Source: Anaerolineae bacterium (GTDB taxonomy: Bacteria > Chloroflexota > Anaerolineae > Aggregatilineales > Phototrophicaceae). Taken from it: DNA of 41,909 nt. Position numbers and translations under genes: made by a program. This document shows positions 1-8,310 of the stretch, piece after piece. The notes beneath the pieces are model-generated. The model had not been told where the DNA came from. It was given only the letters and a program-made list of their open reading frames with translations, and searched no databases. The stretch is taken from positions 1 to 41,909 of the forward strand of contig JAJDZQ010000081.1 of NCBI GenBank assembly GCA_022824565.1. Direction: 5' to 3'. How positions within the stretch are numbered: position 1 is the first letter of the stretch; every line of letters begins with the position of its first letter.

Positions 1-130
1 CACAGAGAGCACAGAGAAATGCTTTTAATTTTACTTTGAGCGCCAGAAAGGTCGCCCGCATGGCAACGAGGCTTCCTAAAAAATGTTCAGCCTTTGCAAA
101 TCAATCTCTGTGCCCGCTGTGTCTCTGTGG
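1..130. repeat. CACAGAG-family inverted-repeat element, left end cut by the window
   Basis: The first bases (CACAGAGAGCACAGAGAAAT) are inverted relative to 105-130, whose reverse complement begins CCACAGAGACACAGCGGGC. The outer end of the right arm, read inward, starts TTGCCACAGAG, the same outer sequence as the inverted repeats around the helicase gene at 31.3-33.5 kb. About 80 bases of unremarkable sequence lie between the arms. It resembles a short non-autonomous repeat (MITE-like), but no target duplication can be tested because the left flank is outside the window. Confidence 0.5.
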
Positions 131-381
131 CAAATAAACGATTACATGCGATTGCCCTGCCGATACTGATGTGCCCCGTGCCCCCATTGGCTGTGCGACT
201 GCTTGGCAACATCGGTGGATTCAGTCGCGAGCTATAGGCCAATCGCCATGTCACTCCTACGCGGCAGCCTTGCCGGCGGACACAACAAGATTCGCATGGA
301 ACGCGCGCTGGGTGTTGGCACGACTGTGCGCAACTGGCCTACCTGCCAGCGGATTTTGAAGCGGCAGGCTGAAATTGCGGC
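131..381. other. Gene-free stretch upstream of the window's first gene
   Basis: I see no supported gene between the repeat element and the end of eda. A plus-strand frame at 203-385 is open for 60 codons but shows no recognisable motif and no ribosome binding site, so I do not call it. The sequence is GC-rich and could be a decayed coding remnant; I could not assign it to any family. With the preceding element this makes about 380 bases without a gene. Confidence 0.5.
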
Positions 382-1005
382 TTAGCCCAGGCGCTCGACA
401 TAACGCCGCGCATTGTTCCGCAGCGCATCCCAGTTGCGATTTGCCACTGTCTGGTTGTTGATCAGCGACGAACCCACGCCCAAGGCAAACGCGCCCATAT
501 CCAGATACTCGCGCAGGTTATCCAGCGACACGCCGCCAGTCGGCATCAATCGCAAATGCGGCAGCGGTGCCAGCACATCTTTGATATAACGCCGCTCCAG
601 GTGGTTGGCGGGGAAGACCTTGACTACGGCCGCGCCCCATTCCCAGGCTTGCTGGATCTCGCTGGGGGTGAATGCGCCGGGCATGGCGGGCAAGGCTTGC
701 GCCGCGCATTCGTCCAGGATTTCGCGCTTGGTAATGGGCGAAACGACAAATTGCGCGCCGGCCTGCGCCACCGCTCGTACCTGCTCGGCATTGATGACCG
801 AACCCGCGCCAATGGTGATGTCCTCGCCGACCCGCGAACGCATAGCAGCGATCGTCTCGGTAGCCTGCGGATTGGTCAGTGTAAATTCAATCGCGCGGAT
901 GCCGCCGGCCACCAGCGCATCCAGCAGCTCATTCGCGATAGACAGATCGTCCAGCCGCACAATGGCGACCAGTTTGTGCTTGGCAATGATTTGCAGCGCG
1001 CTCAT
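382..1005 (-). CDS. eda: KDPG/KHG aldolase (2-keto-3-deoxy-6-phosphogluconate aldolase)
   Basis: A class I aldolase that cleaves KDPG to pyruvate and glyceraldehyde 3-phosphate in the Entner-Doudoroff route or in hexuronate breakdown. The 207-residue length is normal for the family. The Schiff-base lysine is K129 in VVKVFPAN; the catalytic glutamate is E40 in AIEFTLTN; R17 in VAIVRLD and the phosphate-binding GAGSVIN and PTGGVS loops are present. The ATG at 1005 has AGGAT a few bases upstream. No kinase or dehydratase of the pathway lies beside it here, so which substrate it serves (KDPG, KHG or KDPGal) is not settled by context. Confidence 0.95.
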   Translation of the reverse strand: MSALQIIAKHKLVAIVRLDDLSIANELLDALVAGGIRAIEFTLTNPQATETIAAMRSRVGEDITIGAGSVINAEQVRAVAQAGAQFVVSPITKREILDECAAQALPAMPGAFTPSEIQQAWEWGAAVVKVFPANHLERRYIKDVLAPLPHLRLMPTGGVSLDNLREYLDMGAFALGVGSSLINNQTVANRNWDALRNNARRYVERLG

Positions 1006-1119
1006 GGCATCCTGTCAATTTGCTGTTTGTCTGTGCGAGTGCGTATTCTGCCATAGCGCGCAGGCTTGGCACAGAGTGGACTGGGTTTGGGCGAGGGCTG
1101 GGTCTGCGTTTCGAATTCT

Positions 1120-1189
1120 GTAGGGGTGAGACTTGTCCCGCCCACCAAATCGCCGTTGACCATGTGGGCGACTCAAGAGTCGCCCCTAC
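1120..1189. repeat. Imperfect inverted repeat, GTAGGGGCGAC family
   Basis: Arms of 26 bases at 1120-1145 and 1164-1189 pair imperfectly; the right arm read in reverse is GTAGGGGCGACTCTTGAGTC... . It sits between the beta-propeller gene and eda, both on the minus strand. The right half continues into the dispersed repeat shared with 15992-16073. It could form a stem-loop but has no U-tract, so I do not call it a terminator. Confidence 0.6.
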
Positions 1190-1219
1190 AACGATCCTTC
1201 TTGATGTTGCAGTACTTTG
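1139..1219 (+). repeat. Dispersed intergenic repeat, copy 1
   Basis: This stretch aligns almost without gaps, by eye at roughly three quarters identity, to 15992-16073. Shared landmarks in the same order are CGCCxACCA, CGCCG, GACC-TGTGGGCGAC, a CG-rich block, and GTACTTT at the 3' end; landmark spacing differs by a single base between copies. Neither copy encodes protein. It overlaps the inverted repeat at 1120-1189, so the unit is probably a REP-like palindromic element plus tail. Confidence 0.6.
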
Positions 1220-1229
1220 TTGCCTTCAC

Positions 1230-2504
1230 TCATTTGTCCAGGTGCCTGGGCGCGGGAGCAGCGGGGTCATAGTTTGGATGAAAGGGCGTCCAGATGGGAT
1301 AGCGCTCGCCAGCATCTTGCTCTGCCCGGACTGGCGTATTGCTGGGTCGCAGCGCGATGATTTGTCCGCCGGTCATGCTGAGGTACATCCAGCCAAATTC
1401 GTTCACCGCGATGGCCAGTGGCTGTTGAGGAAAGAATCCAAAGCCCCGTTCGTTGATGTGAACAAACTTGCGAAAGTGCAGCGCATCGCCATGATAGGGC
1501 AGCCAGGCCTGGCGGCCGCTTTCCCACACATAGGGCGCAACGACTGCGGCACCCAGCGGTTTGTCGGCTTCGTCAAAGCTGATCATGATCAACTTGTAGC
1601 CGACAATATCGACCACGCTCGGCGCGCCACTGAGCACAAGCAGCAGTGTATCTTTGCTGCCCAAGTGCGTGTCATGGGGATAGGCCACCAAGCTGCTGGG
1701 CGCTGCGCCCGCTGCAAATGTCATGACTGGCGGCTGTGCGTCGGCGCAATTCGCTGCGTCGCCAAGGCACTCGGGGAAGCCATACCAACCGCCCTCTTGC
1801 ACGCGATTCAGCTCGTCCACGCCGCCGTTGATGCCCAATGGCGCGCTGTCCAATGTCCAAAGCGACCCTCGATAAAAAGCGAGGTCAGCTGGCTGTCGAA
1901 ATCCCGAAGCCACCACCTGCCGGTCGCTGCCATCCAGATTCATGCTCAAGATGGCGCCGCGCTCGGGCTCTGCATAGTCACAGTGATTGCAGGGCGCGCC
2001 GACCGCAACATACAACCGGTCGTCCGCGCCAATTGCCAGTCCGCCCGTCCAGAAACCGGTGCCGGCTGGCAGGTCGTCCACGAGCGTTTGCATTGCGCCG
2101 CCCTCGTCGATGCGATAGATGTGCGCGCCGCCAGCCACATAGAGCGCGCCGGCATGAACGGCCAGACCGTTGGGCAGGCTCAAGCCATCGACAACCGTTT
2201 CCATGGCATCGGGCAGCAGGTCGCCATCGCTGTCGTATATGCGCATCACCGACCCGGCCAGGGGACGCGCCGCAAACAGCGAGCCATCCGCCGCCACCTC
2301 CAGCGCCGTGAAAGCATAGGGCTCGATATCCGTTGCCTCAATCACGCGCTCGACACACCAATGTACCTGGTCGACATACAGAAAATGGAGATGCACGGTC
2401 GGGCGCGAGGAGCACTTCGGCAGCTCGATCTCCTGCGCGGCGCTCGGCAGGCACAGCCAAAGCAGCAGCAGGCCCAGCCTCCTCAATAACGCAGCGACAG
2501 GCAT
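1230..2504 (-). CDS. Secreted PQQ-type sugar/sorbosone dehydrogenase-like beta-propeller protein
   Basis: 424 residues with an N-terminal signal peptide (hydrophobic LLRRLGLLLLWLCLPSAAQ) followed by a six-bladed-propeller pattern of the glucose/sorbosone dehydrogenase family. Typical pieces are LSLPNGLAVHAGALYVAG, GGLAIGADDRLYVAVG and FRQPADLAF. A CNHC pair near residue 173 is a common feature of sorbosone dehydrogenase relatives. It would oxidise a sugar or aldose outside the membrane using PQQ, but the substrate and cofactor are inferred from family only. The ATG at 2504 lies inside the end of the dimethylargininase gene (22-base overlap), suggesting co-transcription of two functionally unrelated products. 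Confidence 0.8.
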   Translation of the reverse strand: MPVAALLRRLGLLLLWLCLPSAAQEIELPKCSSRPTVHLHFLYVDQVHWCVERVIEATDIEPYAFTALEVAADGSLFAARPLAGSVMRIYDSDGDLLPDAMETVVDGLSLPNGLAVHAGALYVAGGAHIYRIDEGGAMQTLVDDLPAGTGFWTGGLAIGADDRLYVAVGAPCNHCDYAEPERGAILSMNLDGSDRQVVASGFRQPADLAFYRGSLWTLDSAPLGINGGVDELNRVQEGGWYGFPECLGDAANCADAQPPVMTFAAGAAPSSLVAYPHDTHLGSKDTLLLVLSGAPSVVDIVGYKLIMISFDEADKPLGAAVVAPYVWESGRQAWLPYHGDALHFRKFVHINERGFGFFPQQPLAIAVNEFGWMYLSMTGGQIIALRPSNTPVRAEQDAGERYPIWTPFHPNYDPAAPAPRHLDK

Positions 2505-3265
2505 GTGAGACCGCCATCCATTTTGACGAATTCGCTCATATCCAGCGCGATGACATGCGAACAGACTTGCCTCGCCGCAGCCAAAGCCAATGGGCAGCCA
2601 GCCGCGATGACCAGCGCATCGTTCACCGGCATGACATCTGCGGCATGGGCTTCTTCTGGCGGCAGCTCGATCACCCGCGCCCAGGCCAGATCATAGTCTA
2701 ATTGCAGCAGCGGGCAGTGAATCAAGACGCCCGGCGCCAGCTCGGTCAGCCCGCTCTTCAGGTGCAGCATGCCTTTCATGGCCACAGCATCTACGCGTAT
2801 ATCGGGCTGCACAGTCCGCAACGCCGCTCGCAATGCCCGCCAGCCAGCCCGGTTGGTGCGCCCGGAGATCCCCACCAATACGCGATCGGCGCAGAAGAGC
2901 ACATCGCCGCCGTCAATGCGCGCATGGTCCGGCGCTTCCACCATGTGCAAATCGGACAAGTGCGCTTTTAGCGATTCGCCTTCGTCCCGCCGGGATGCCG
3001 CGCCCGTGCGACATTGGAAAGCCAGCCCGCGATAAATGACGAAAGGGTCTTCGACAAAGTGCCCATCGGGATAGCGATCGTCGGCCGGCAACGTTGTCAC
3101 GCGCAAGCCGCAATGTTCCAGTGTCTCCAGGTAGGCATCGTATTGGCGCATCGCTTTGGCATAATCGGGCGCGCCCAAATGAGCCGACTCGGTGATGCCA
3201 TTGGCAAAATTGGCTGCAGGTCGCCTGGCCAAGGCGCGCGTGAAACGAGGCAGCAGGTGGGGCAT
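2483..3265 (-). CDS. N(G),N(G)-dimethylarginine dimethylaminohydrolase (dimethylargininase)
   Basis: 260 residues, the normal size of a DDAH/amidinotransferase-fold enzyme that hydrolyses methylated arginine to citrulline and methylamines. The pentein catalytic set is visible: D73 in VEDPFVI, H168 in GMLHLKSG, and the nucleophile C255 in GGLTCLSLRY at the extreme C terminus. N-terminal TESAHLG and IDGGDVLF substrate loops also match. The ATG at 3265 has AGGAG eight bases upstream. It is first in a two-gene unit with the overlapping propeller protein and is divergent from elp3 across the G-rich array. Arginine deiminase-like relatives cannot be fully excluded, but the length and motifs favour DDAH. 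Confidence 0.88.
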   Translation of the reverse strand: MPHLLPRFTRALARRPAANFANGITESAHLGAPDYAKAMRQYDAYLETLEHCGLRVTTLPADDRYPDGHFVEDPFVIYRGLAFQCRTGAASRRDEGESLKAHLSDLHMVEAPDHARIDGGDVLFCADRVLVGISGRTNRAGWRALRAALRTVQPDIRVDAVAMKGMLHLKSGLTELAPGVLIHCPLLQLDYDLAWARVIELPPEEAHAADVMPVNDALVIAAGCPLALAAARQVCSHVIALDMSEFVKMDGGLTCLSLRY

Positions 3266-3420
3266 GCCAGCAACTCCTGTGTGAATTGCCTACAGAGTAC
3301 AATACTCGCCCGCATAGCCACAGACTCTGCTTTCAGTTGACCTCCTCAAATCCCCCGACAGCCGCACCCCCTCGTTCCCCCCGACGAGTCAGGGGGAAGT
3401 AGGACTTGGCTTCCCTTTCC
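3266..3420. other. Promoter-side flank between dimethylargininase and the G-rich array
   Basis: No gene. It contains GAGTATTGTACTC at about 3293-3305, a small palindrome lying in the expected promoter region of the minus-strand dimethylargininase gene. Near 3375-3395 a reversed, partial version of the G-rich repeat appears (CCCCCCGACGAGTCAGGGGG). I could not fix a promoter with confidence. Confidence 0.4.
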
Positions 3421-3675
3421 GTCCTGACGGGGAGGGGTTTTGGCTACCCTCCTTGACTCGTCGGGGAGGGGCTGGGGGAGGGGTTTGACTCCCCTCTTTG
3501 ACTCGTCGGGGAGGGGCTGGGGGTGGGGTCTTGACTCCCCTCCCTGACTCGTCGGGGAGGGGCTGGGGGTGGGGTTTGGCTACCCTCCCTGTCCTGACGG
3601 GGAGGGGCTGGGGGAGGGGTTTGACTCCCCTCCTTGACTCGTCGGGGAGGGGTTGGCTGTCCTGACGGGGGAGGG
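3421..3675 (+). repeat. 45-bp G-rich tandem array with four G-quadruplex motifs
   Basis: A degenerate tandem array with unit starts at 3455, 3500, 3546, 3591 and 3636 (period 45-46) plus partial units at both ends. Each unit has a variable core (GACTCGTC or GTCCTGAC), a G-block, then GACTCCCCTCC or GGCTACCCTCC. The block GGGGAGGGGCTGGGGGAGGG(G), with A/T at one position, occurs at 3463-3483, 3508-3528, 3554-3574 and 3599-3619: four G-runs with one- and two-base loops, a canonical quadruplex motif on the plus strand. CCCCTCC also pairs with the following GGAGGGG to make a hairpin around the core. The array lies between divergent genes, 90-340 bases before elp3. Confidence 0.9.
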
Positions 3676-3764
3676 GTCGTTCATCCCCCGCGCAATGTCC
3701 TTTGTGCCTGCGCCGCCTTTGTGGTTAAATCTATAGGGCAAGCGACAGGCAGCCGAGAGCGCAC

Positions 3765-5615
3765 ATGCAAGCCACCAGCAAATACGACTTTGATGTTGAG
3801 GCGCATCGTGAGCAGTTGTTGCCTTTGTTGCGCCACATCCTCAGCCAGCCACGCCGCCTCACCCCGCGCGAGCATCAGCAACTCATGCGCCGTCATCCCA
3901 AGCCCGATGGCGCTGGGTTCTATAGCCTGGCAAATCTGCTGGATGCCTGGCGCGCCTTCGCCGGACAAGCTGGCCTGCCCGCTTTTGACGAGGCGCAGCT
4001 CTATAAATTGCGCCGCAAACCCGTGCGCAGCTTGTCGGGCGTAACGCCACTGACCCTGTTGACCAAGCCCTTTCCGTGTCCAGGCACTTGCATCTTCTGC
4101 CCCAACGATGTGCGCATGCCCAAGAGCTATCTGGCTGACGAGCCCGGTGCCCAGCGCGCCGAGAAAAATGCTTTCGACCCCTATTTGCAAACCATTATGC
4201 GCTTGCAGACCTATCACAACCTGGGGCATTCAACCGACAAGATCGAAATTATCATTCTCGGCGGCACCTGGTCATTCTATCCCGAGACCTATCAAATCTG
4301 GTTTGTCAAACGTATCTTTGACGCCCTGCACGACTTCGGCGCTGGCATCGACCGACGTGACGAAGTGATATCTGCCCTGCGCAGTCGTTCGCAATTCACT
4401 GGCGCGCCCATCAGCGATATTGCTCTGCAAGGCGAGACATTGAGCGAATCGTACAACCAGGTGGTGTCCAGCCTCTATGCCGATGAGATGCAGCGGTCGC
4501 GCGTCTTGGCGGGCGCAATTGCCGCGGGCAGCAGGCAACGCAGCCTGGCCGACGAATACGCCAGCTGGGACGAACTGGCAGCTGTGCAGCGACAAAACGA
4601 AAGCGCGGCTTGCCGGGCGGTGGGATTGGTGATCGAAACGCGCCCCGACCACATCAGCACCGACGAAGTCCGCCGCGTGCGCCGGTTGGGCTGTACCAAA
4701 GTGCAGATCGGCTTCCAAAGCCTGGACGACCGCGTGCTGTCGCGTAACAAACGCGGGCACGATGTCGCTGCCACTCGCCGCGCTGTCAAGCTGCTGCGCC
4801 TGGCTGGCTTCAAAATCCACGCTCACTGGATGCCCAACCTGTATGGCTCCTCGCCCAGCGCCGATCTGGACGATTACACCCGTCTCTTTGCCGATGCCGA
4901 TTTCCGCCCCGACGAGCTAAAAATCTATCCCTGCTCGCTCATCGAAAGCGCCGAGTTGATGCAGCCGTATCGCGCCGGCAAGTGGCGTCCCTACACGCAG
5001 ACAGAATTGCTGGAACTGCTGGTCGCCTGCTTCTTGCGCACGCCCGAATATTGCCGTCTGACGCGTGTCGTGCGCGATATCCCCGGCACCGATATCGTCG
5101 ATGGCAACAAGGTAACCAACTTCCGCCAACTGGTCGAAGCCGAACTGGCGCGGCGCAGCCAATCCAGCTGTGACATCCGCGCGCGCGAAATCGGCCGACG
5201 CTCGGTGCAAGCCGCCGACCTGCGCCTGGATCGCCAGCAGTACCAGTCCAGCATCGGCGAAGAAGTCTTTTTGCAATACATCACCGACTCGCGCGATATC
5301 GCTGGATTCTTGCGCTTGTCGCTGCCCGCAAGGCGACAAGCTCCCCTGCTGGAAGAGCTGCGCGATTGCGCGATGATCCGCGAGGTGCATGTGTATGGGC
5401 TGGCGCTGGGCATCGGCGAATCGGCGAATGGTCGCGCTCAACATGCCGGCTTGGGCACACGGCTGCTCGAAGAAGCGGCAGCACTGGCAGCGGCGCGCGG
5501 CTATGGTCGGCTGGCTGTCATCAGCGCTGTCGGCACGCGTGACTATTATCGCCGGCGCGGCTTTGTCGATGGCGAGCTCTATCAAATCCGCGAATTATCA
5601 TCTGGGCGCGCATGA
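3765..5615 (+). CDS. elp3: Elp3-type tRNA wobble-uridine acetyl/carboxymethyl transferase (radical SAM plus GNAT)
   Basis: 616 residues with the two-domain Elp3 architecture. The radical SAM domain has the CPGTCIFCP cluster motif (C105, C109, C112), GGTWSFYP, and ETRPDHI/QIGFQSLDD segments. The C-terminal GNAT domain has the acetyl-CoA loop GLGTRLLEEA and DYYRRRGF near the end. The family modifies the C5 position of tRNA U34 using acetyl-CoA; stand-alone Elp3 without Elp1/2/4/5/6 is known from archaea and some bacteria, including Dehalococcoides. The gene is preceded by the G-rich array; a weak TTGTGC-17-TTAAAT pair at 3702-3730 may be its promoter. Its stop overlaps the next start by four bases (ATGA). 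Confidence 0.96.
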   Translation: MQATSKYDFDVEAHREQLLPLLRHILSQPRRLTPREHQQLMRRHPKPDGAGFYSLANLLDAWRAFAGQAGLPAFDEAQLYKLRRKPVRSLSGVTPLTLLTKPFPCPGTCIFCPNDVRMPKSYLADEPGAQRAEKNAFDPYLQTIMRLQTYHNLGHSTDKIEIIILGGTWSFYPETYQIWFVKRIFDALHDFGAGIDRRDEVISALRSRSQFTGAPISDIALQGETLSESYNQVVSSLYADEMQRSRVLAGAIAAGSRQRSLADEYASWDELAAVQRQNESAACRAVGLVIETRPDHISTDEVRRVRRLGCTKVQIGFQSLDDRVLSRNKRGHDVAATRRAVKLLRLAGFKIHAHWMPNLYGSSPSADLDDYTRLFADADFRPDELKIYPCSLIESAELMQPYRAGKWRPYTQTELLELLVACFLRTPEYCRLTRVVRDIPGTDIVDGNKVTNFRQLVEAELARRSQSSCDIRAREIGRRSVQAADLRLDRQQYQSSIGEEVFLQYITDSRDIAGFLRLSLPARRQAPLLEELRDCAMIREVHVYGLALGIGESANGRAQHAGLGTRLLEEAAALAAARGYGRLAVISAVGTRDYYRRRGFVDGELYQIRELSSGRA

Positions 5616-6244
5616 ACACGTTGGATGTCGTACAGGGCGCAAGCAATCGCAACGACCGTCTGCGCCTGCTAATGCTGCTGATTATCGCCGCGACCGTGCC
5701 ATTTTATTGCTTCGCGCTTTACATCATCGGCAGCGCGCCAGTGTCGGTAGAAAGCGTAATTATCCAGGCTACATTGACTGTGCCACCCGCAGCCAGCTTC
5801 ACGCCCCTGGGAGCAAACCTCTACCCGACCGCCAGCTTCACCTCGCCACCGCTATTCCCGACCTATACGCCGCTGAGTCTGCCGCCGGTCAGCACGCCGC
5901 TGCAGATCGTGCCGCCAACCGCCATTCCCGCGCCTTCCAACGTCCCGCCCAGCCTCACGCCGGCGCCGCGCGTAATCACCGACGACCGCGATTTTGATGG
6001 CGTGCGCGACAGCGAAGACAACTGCCCGAACGAAGGCGGCTTTGTCGATGCGCAAGGCTGTCCCTATGCCGATGACGAAGACCGCGATGGCTTCCGCGAT
6101 GCCAAGGATGCCTGCCCGCGCGAGCATGCGCCCAACAGCGTCCGCGGCTGTCAGGATTTTGATGATGATGGCTTGGACAGCGCCGATGATGCCTGTCCTG
6201 ACCGTGCCGGTCCGCGCGCCAATCGTGGCTGCCCGCAGGAATGA
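5612..6244 (+). CDS. Membrane-anchored protein with thrombospondin type 3 calcium repeats
   Basis: 210 residues. A short cytoplasmic N terminus is followed by one hydrophobic segment (about 18-42), a Pro/Thr/Ser-rich spacer (about 50-118), and three calcium-binding repeats of thrombospondin type 3 character: DRDFDGVRDSEDNCP, DEDRDGFRDAKDACP and DFDDDGLDSADDACP, each followed by a GC-P or GCQ cysteine. The topology suggests a cell-surface or envelope protein whose stalk holds Ca2+-loaded repeats. The start overlaps the elp3 stop (ATGA), so it is translationally coupled to a cytoplasmic tRNA-modifying enzyme, an odd pairing. No specific function can be assigned. Confidence 0.85.
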   Translation: MNTLDVVQGASNRNDRLRLLMLLIIAATVPFYCFALYIIGSAPVSVESVIIQATLTVPPAASFTPLGANLYPTASFTSPPLFPTYTPLSLPPVSTPLQIVPPTAIPAPSNVPPSLTPAPRVITDDRDFDGVRDSEDNCPNEGGFVDAQGCPYADDEDRDGFRDAKDACPREHAPNSVRGCQDFDDDGLDSADDACPDRAGPRANRGCPQE

Positions 6245-6295
6245 CTCGCCTTTGTGCCAATTGCGAAACATAGCAAGTAATCAAAACAGACTGAA

Positions 6296-6499
6296 CCACC
6301 GAGTACAGCGAGTTGAAAGCGTACACCGCGAGTCTGAAAGTAACGACATTGCAAGAATTCTCATCTTGATTAGACCTCTATACGACAGGCTCGCCGGGCA
6401 TTCTAGCGCTATCGTGTCTCGAATCTGTTGCCGCGATATCGTTGCCAACCTCCATAGTCACTTTCTCTGTGTATTCAAAGAACTCGGCGAACTCGCTGG
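6296..6499. repeat. Degenerate inverted-repeat element in the gap before the M20 gene
   Basis: Within the 339-base gene-free stretch 6245-6583, the segment 6296-6340 (CCACCGAGTACAGCGAGTTG...) resembles the reverse complement of 6460-6499 (CCAGCGAGTTCGCCGAGTTC...ACACAGAGAAAGT). The arms are clearly diverged; the interior shows no coding signal. It looks like an old copy of the CACAGAG repeat family. The remainder of the gap holds TACAAT at 6546-6551, a possible -10 element for the M20 gene without a good -35. Confidence 0.4.
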
Positions 6500-6583
6500 T
6501 AAAAATCAATTACTTTGTAGACGAACCTTCTGCGGCAATAACGGTTACAATCACGGCAAATTGAACGCAAAGGACGCTCCGCC

Positions 6584-7759
6584 ATGACCACACTAGATAT
6601 CGCCAATGCCATGAACGACCAGTTGGTCGCTTGGCGCCGGGAAATCCACATGCACCCCGAACTGGGTTTTGAAGAGCAGCGCACCTCGCGCCTGGTCGCC
6701 GAGACATTGCGCGATATGGGCATCGAAATCGAAGTCGGCGTGGCCGAGACGGGTGTGGTCGCGCGCATCGGCGAAGGCAAGCCCGCTGTCGGCATCCGCG
6801 CCGATATGGACGCCCTGCCTATCCAGGAAGCCAATGATGTGCCCTACAAATCGCAGACGCCGGGCCTGATGCATGCCTGTGGTCACGATGCGCACACAGC
6901 CATGCTGCTGGGCGTGGCGCGGCTGCTCAATGATTTGCCCGACCGACCTGCTGGCGAAGTGCGCCTGCTCTTCCAGCCCAGCGAAGAAAAATGGCGGGAA
7001 AGCGACGGCCACAGCGGCGGCAGCTTGATGGTCGAGCAAGAAGCGCTGGCAGGCTTGGATGCCGTCATCGCCTGTCATGTCAGCAGCGGCGACGCGGTTG
7101 GCAGCATCTCGGTCTGCGATGGCTTTTCGCTGGCTGCGCCCGATGCCTTCGAGGCGACCATCATCGGCGAAGGCACACATGGCGCTGCGCCGCACAACGG
7201 CCTCGATCCCATCTGGCTGGCTGCGCAGGTCATCAATGCCTTGCAGGCGATTCGTTCGCGCCGCCGCAACCCCACCGAACGTTCTGTCGTCAGCCTGGGC
7301 AGCATTCACGCCGGCATCGCGCCCAATGTCATCCCCAACGAAGTCAAACTGACTGGCACGATCCGCACATTCGAGCAAGAAGCGCGCGAAGACATCCACC
7401 GCCTGGTCGAGCAAGCCTTCGCCTTGACGCGCCACTTCGGCGGCGACTACGAGCTGCATATCTCGACCGGCTATCCCGCGCTCTACAACGATCCGGCTGT
7501 GGCTTCGTTGATTCGCGAGGTGGGCGCTGACCTGCTGGGCGCGGAGCAGTCAGAGCAGGGCGCGCCAATCATGGCGGGCGAGGACTTCGCGTTTATGACG
7601 CAGCAAGCGCCGGGCGCGATGATCCGCCTGGGCGCAAAGCTCGATCATGTCAACCGCCCACACCACAGCCCGATCTTCGACATACACGAAGGCTGCCTGC
7701 CAGTCGGCGTCGGCGTGATGGCAGAAAGCGCGCTGCGGCTGCTGCAACAGCATGCTTAG
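6584..7759 (+). CDS. M20 family amidohydrolase (N-acyl amino acid / hippurate hydrolase type)
   Basis: 391 residues, typical of the M20D subfamily (hippurate, N-acetyl amino acid or IAA-conjugate hydrolases) that release an amino acid from an N-acyl conjugate with two metal ions. Metal and catalytic residues are visible: D74/D76 in [10 protein letters not shown]99 and H101 in [12 protein letters not shown], the general-base glutamate pair in FQPSEE (about 134-135), H165 in ACHVSSG, and a C-terminal HHSPIFD histidine. The ATG at 6584 follows AAAGGA by nine bases. It stands alone between a repeat-bearing gap and a convergent VOC gene, so its substrate is unknown. Confidence 0.9.
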   Translation: MTTLDIANAMNDQLVAWRREIHMHPELGFEEQRTSRLVAETLRDMGIEIEVGVAETGVVARIGEGKPAVGIRADMDALPIQEANDVPYKSQTPGLMHACGHDAHTAMLLGVARLLNDLPDRPAGEVRLLFQPSEEKWRESDGHSGGSLMVEQEALAGLDAVIACHVSSGDAVGSISVCDGFSLAAPDAFEATIIGEGTHGAAPHNGLDPIWLAAQVINALQAIRSRRRNPTERSVVSLGSIHAGIAPNVIPNEVKLTGTIRTFEQEAREDIHRLVEQAFALTRHFGGDYELHISTGYPALYNDPAVASLIREVGADLLGAEQSEQGAPIMAGEDFAFMTQQAPGAMIRLGAKLDHVNRPHHSPIFDIHEGCLPVGVGVMAESALRLLQQHA

Positions 7760-7824
7760 CTCCCCCCGGTCTCCCCATTACAATGGAGGGAAGCGTGCGG
7801 CGACTTTGGAGTAGACTCGACTCC

Positions 7825-7883
7825 GCGTATTGTCTCGCGAGTCTGTATACGCCTGCTCCCCTCCCTGATGCTTTGCGGAGGGG
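7825..7883. terminator. Paired stem-loops between convergent genes
   Basis: Between the convergent M20 and VOC genes two hairpins occur: GCGTAT (7825-7830) with ATACGC (7847-7852), and CCCCTCC (7858-7864) with GGAGGGG (7877-7883). Neither is followed by a U-tract, so intrinsic termination is doubtful; the second stem is the same CCCCTCC/GGAGGGG pair found in the 45-bp array. Confidence 0.3.
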
Positions 7884-7908
7884 GCCATGGGGCTGCCGGG
7901 ATCGCTGG

Positions 7909-8310
7909 CTATTGCGCTTTTTCTTGCATGATCTGAATCAAGTTGCCGCAAGTGTCATGGAATATCGCGATGATGGCGAGACCAATATCCGTTGGCGGCA
8001 TCGTGAATTCGACTCCCAGCCCACCCAACCGCTCGTATTCGGCTTGGGCATCGTTGACACCAAGGATGATGGCGGGGAAGCCTTGCTCCATCAGCCCCTG
8101 CTGAAAGGCCAGCGATACTGGATTGCGATTGGGCTCGAGCAGCAGCTCGACACCATCGGGGCGCTCGGGCGAGACGACCGTCAGCCAGCGGTCGCCCTCG
8201 GCATTGCCTAAGGGCATATCGTGCTTGACCTGGAAGCCGAGAATCTCGGTGTAGAATTGCAGCGCTTTTTCCTGGTCTTCGATGATTACGCCGGTCACAC
8301 CTATAATCAT
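7909..8310 (-). CDS. VOC-family (glyoxalase/bleomycin resistance fold) protein
   Basis: 133 residues with the vicinal-oxygen-chelate fold pattern: an opening ITGVIIEDQEKALQFYTEILGF-like strand-helix-strand, a central GVELLLEP, and a closing FHDTCGNLIQIMQE in which a terminal glutamate would be a metal ligand. Members act on small electrophiles or bind ligands; the substrate cannot be read from sequence. Its ATG overlaps the stop of the amylase-like gene (ATGA), so the two are translationally coupled, although no shared pathway is obvious. Confidence 0.85.
   Translation of the reverse strand: MIIGVTGVIIEDQEKALQFYTEILGFQVKHDMPLGNAEGDRWLTVVSPERPDGVELLLEPNRNPVSLAFQQGLMEQGFPAIILGVNDAQAEYERLGGLGVEFTMPPTDIGLAIIAIFHDTCGNLIQIMQEKAQ

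Noticed and set aside
203-385. Small plus-strand gene in the first 400 bases
   Set aside because: No ribosome binding site, no motif, and it runs into the end of eda.
1020-2489. 489-codon open frame on the plus strand opposite the beta-propeller gene
   Set aside because: The minus-strand gene has a signal peptide and family motifs; the opposite frame has none and is open because of GC-rich third positions.
2483-2504. Frameshift joining the dimethylargininase and propeller genes
   Set aside because: Both proteins are complete, with their own start and C-terminal motifs; the 22-base overlap is normal gene overlap.
3421-3675. CRISPR array
   Set aside because: The units abut each other with no unique spacers, vary in the supposed repeat, and there are no cas genes nearby.
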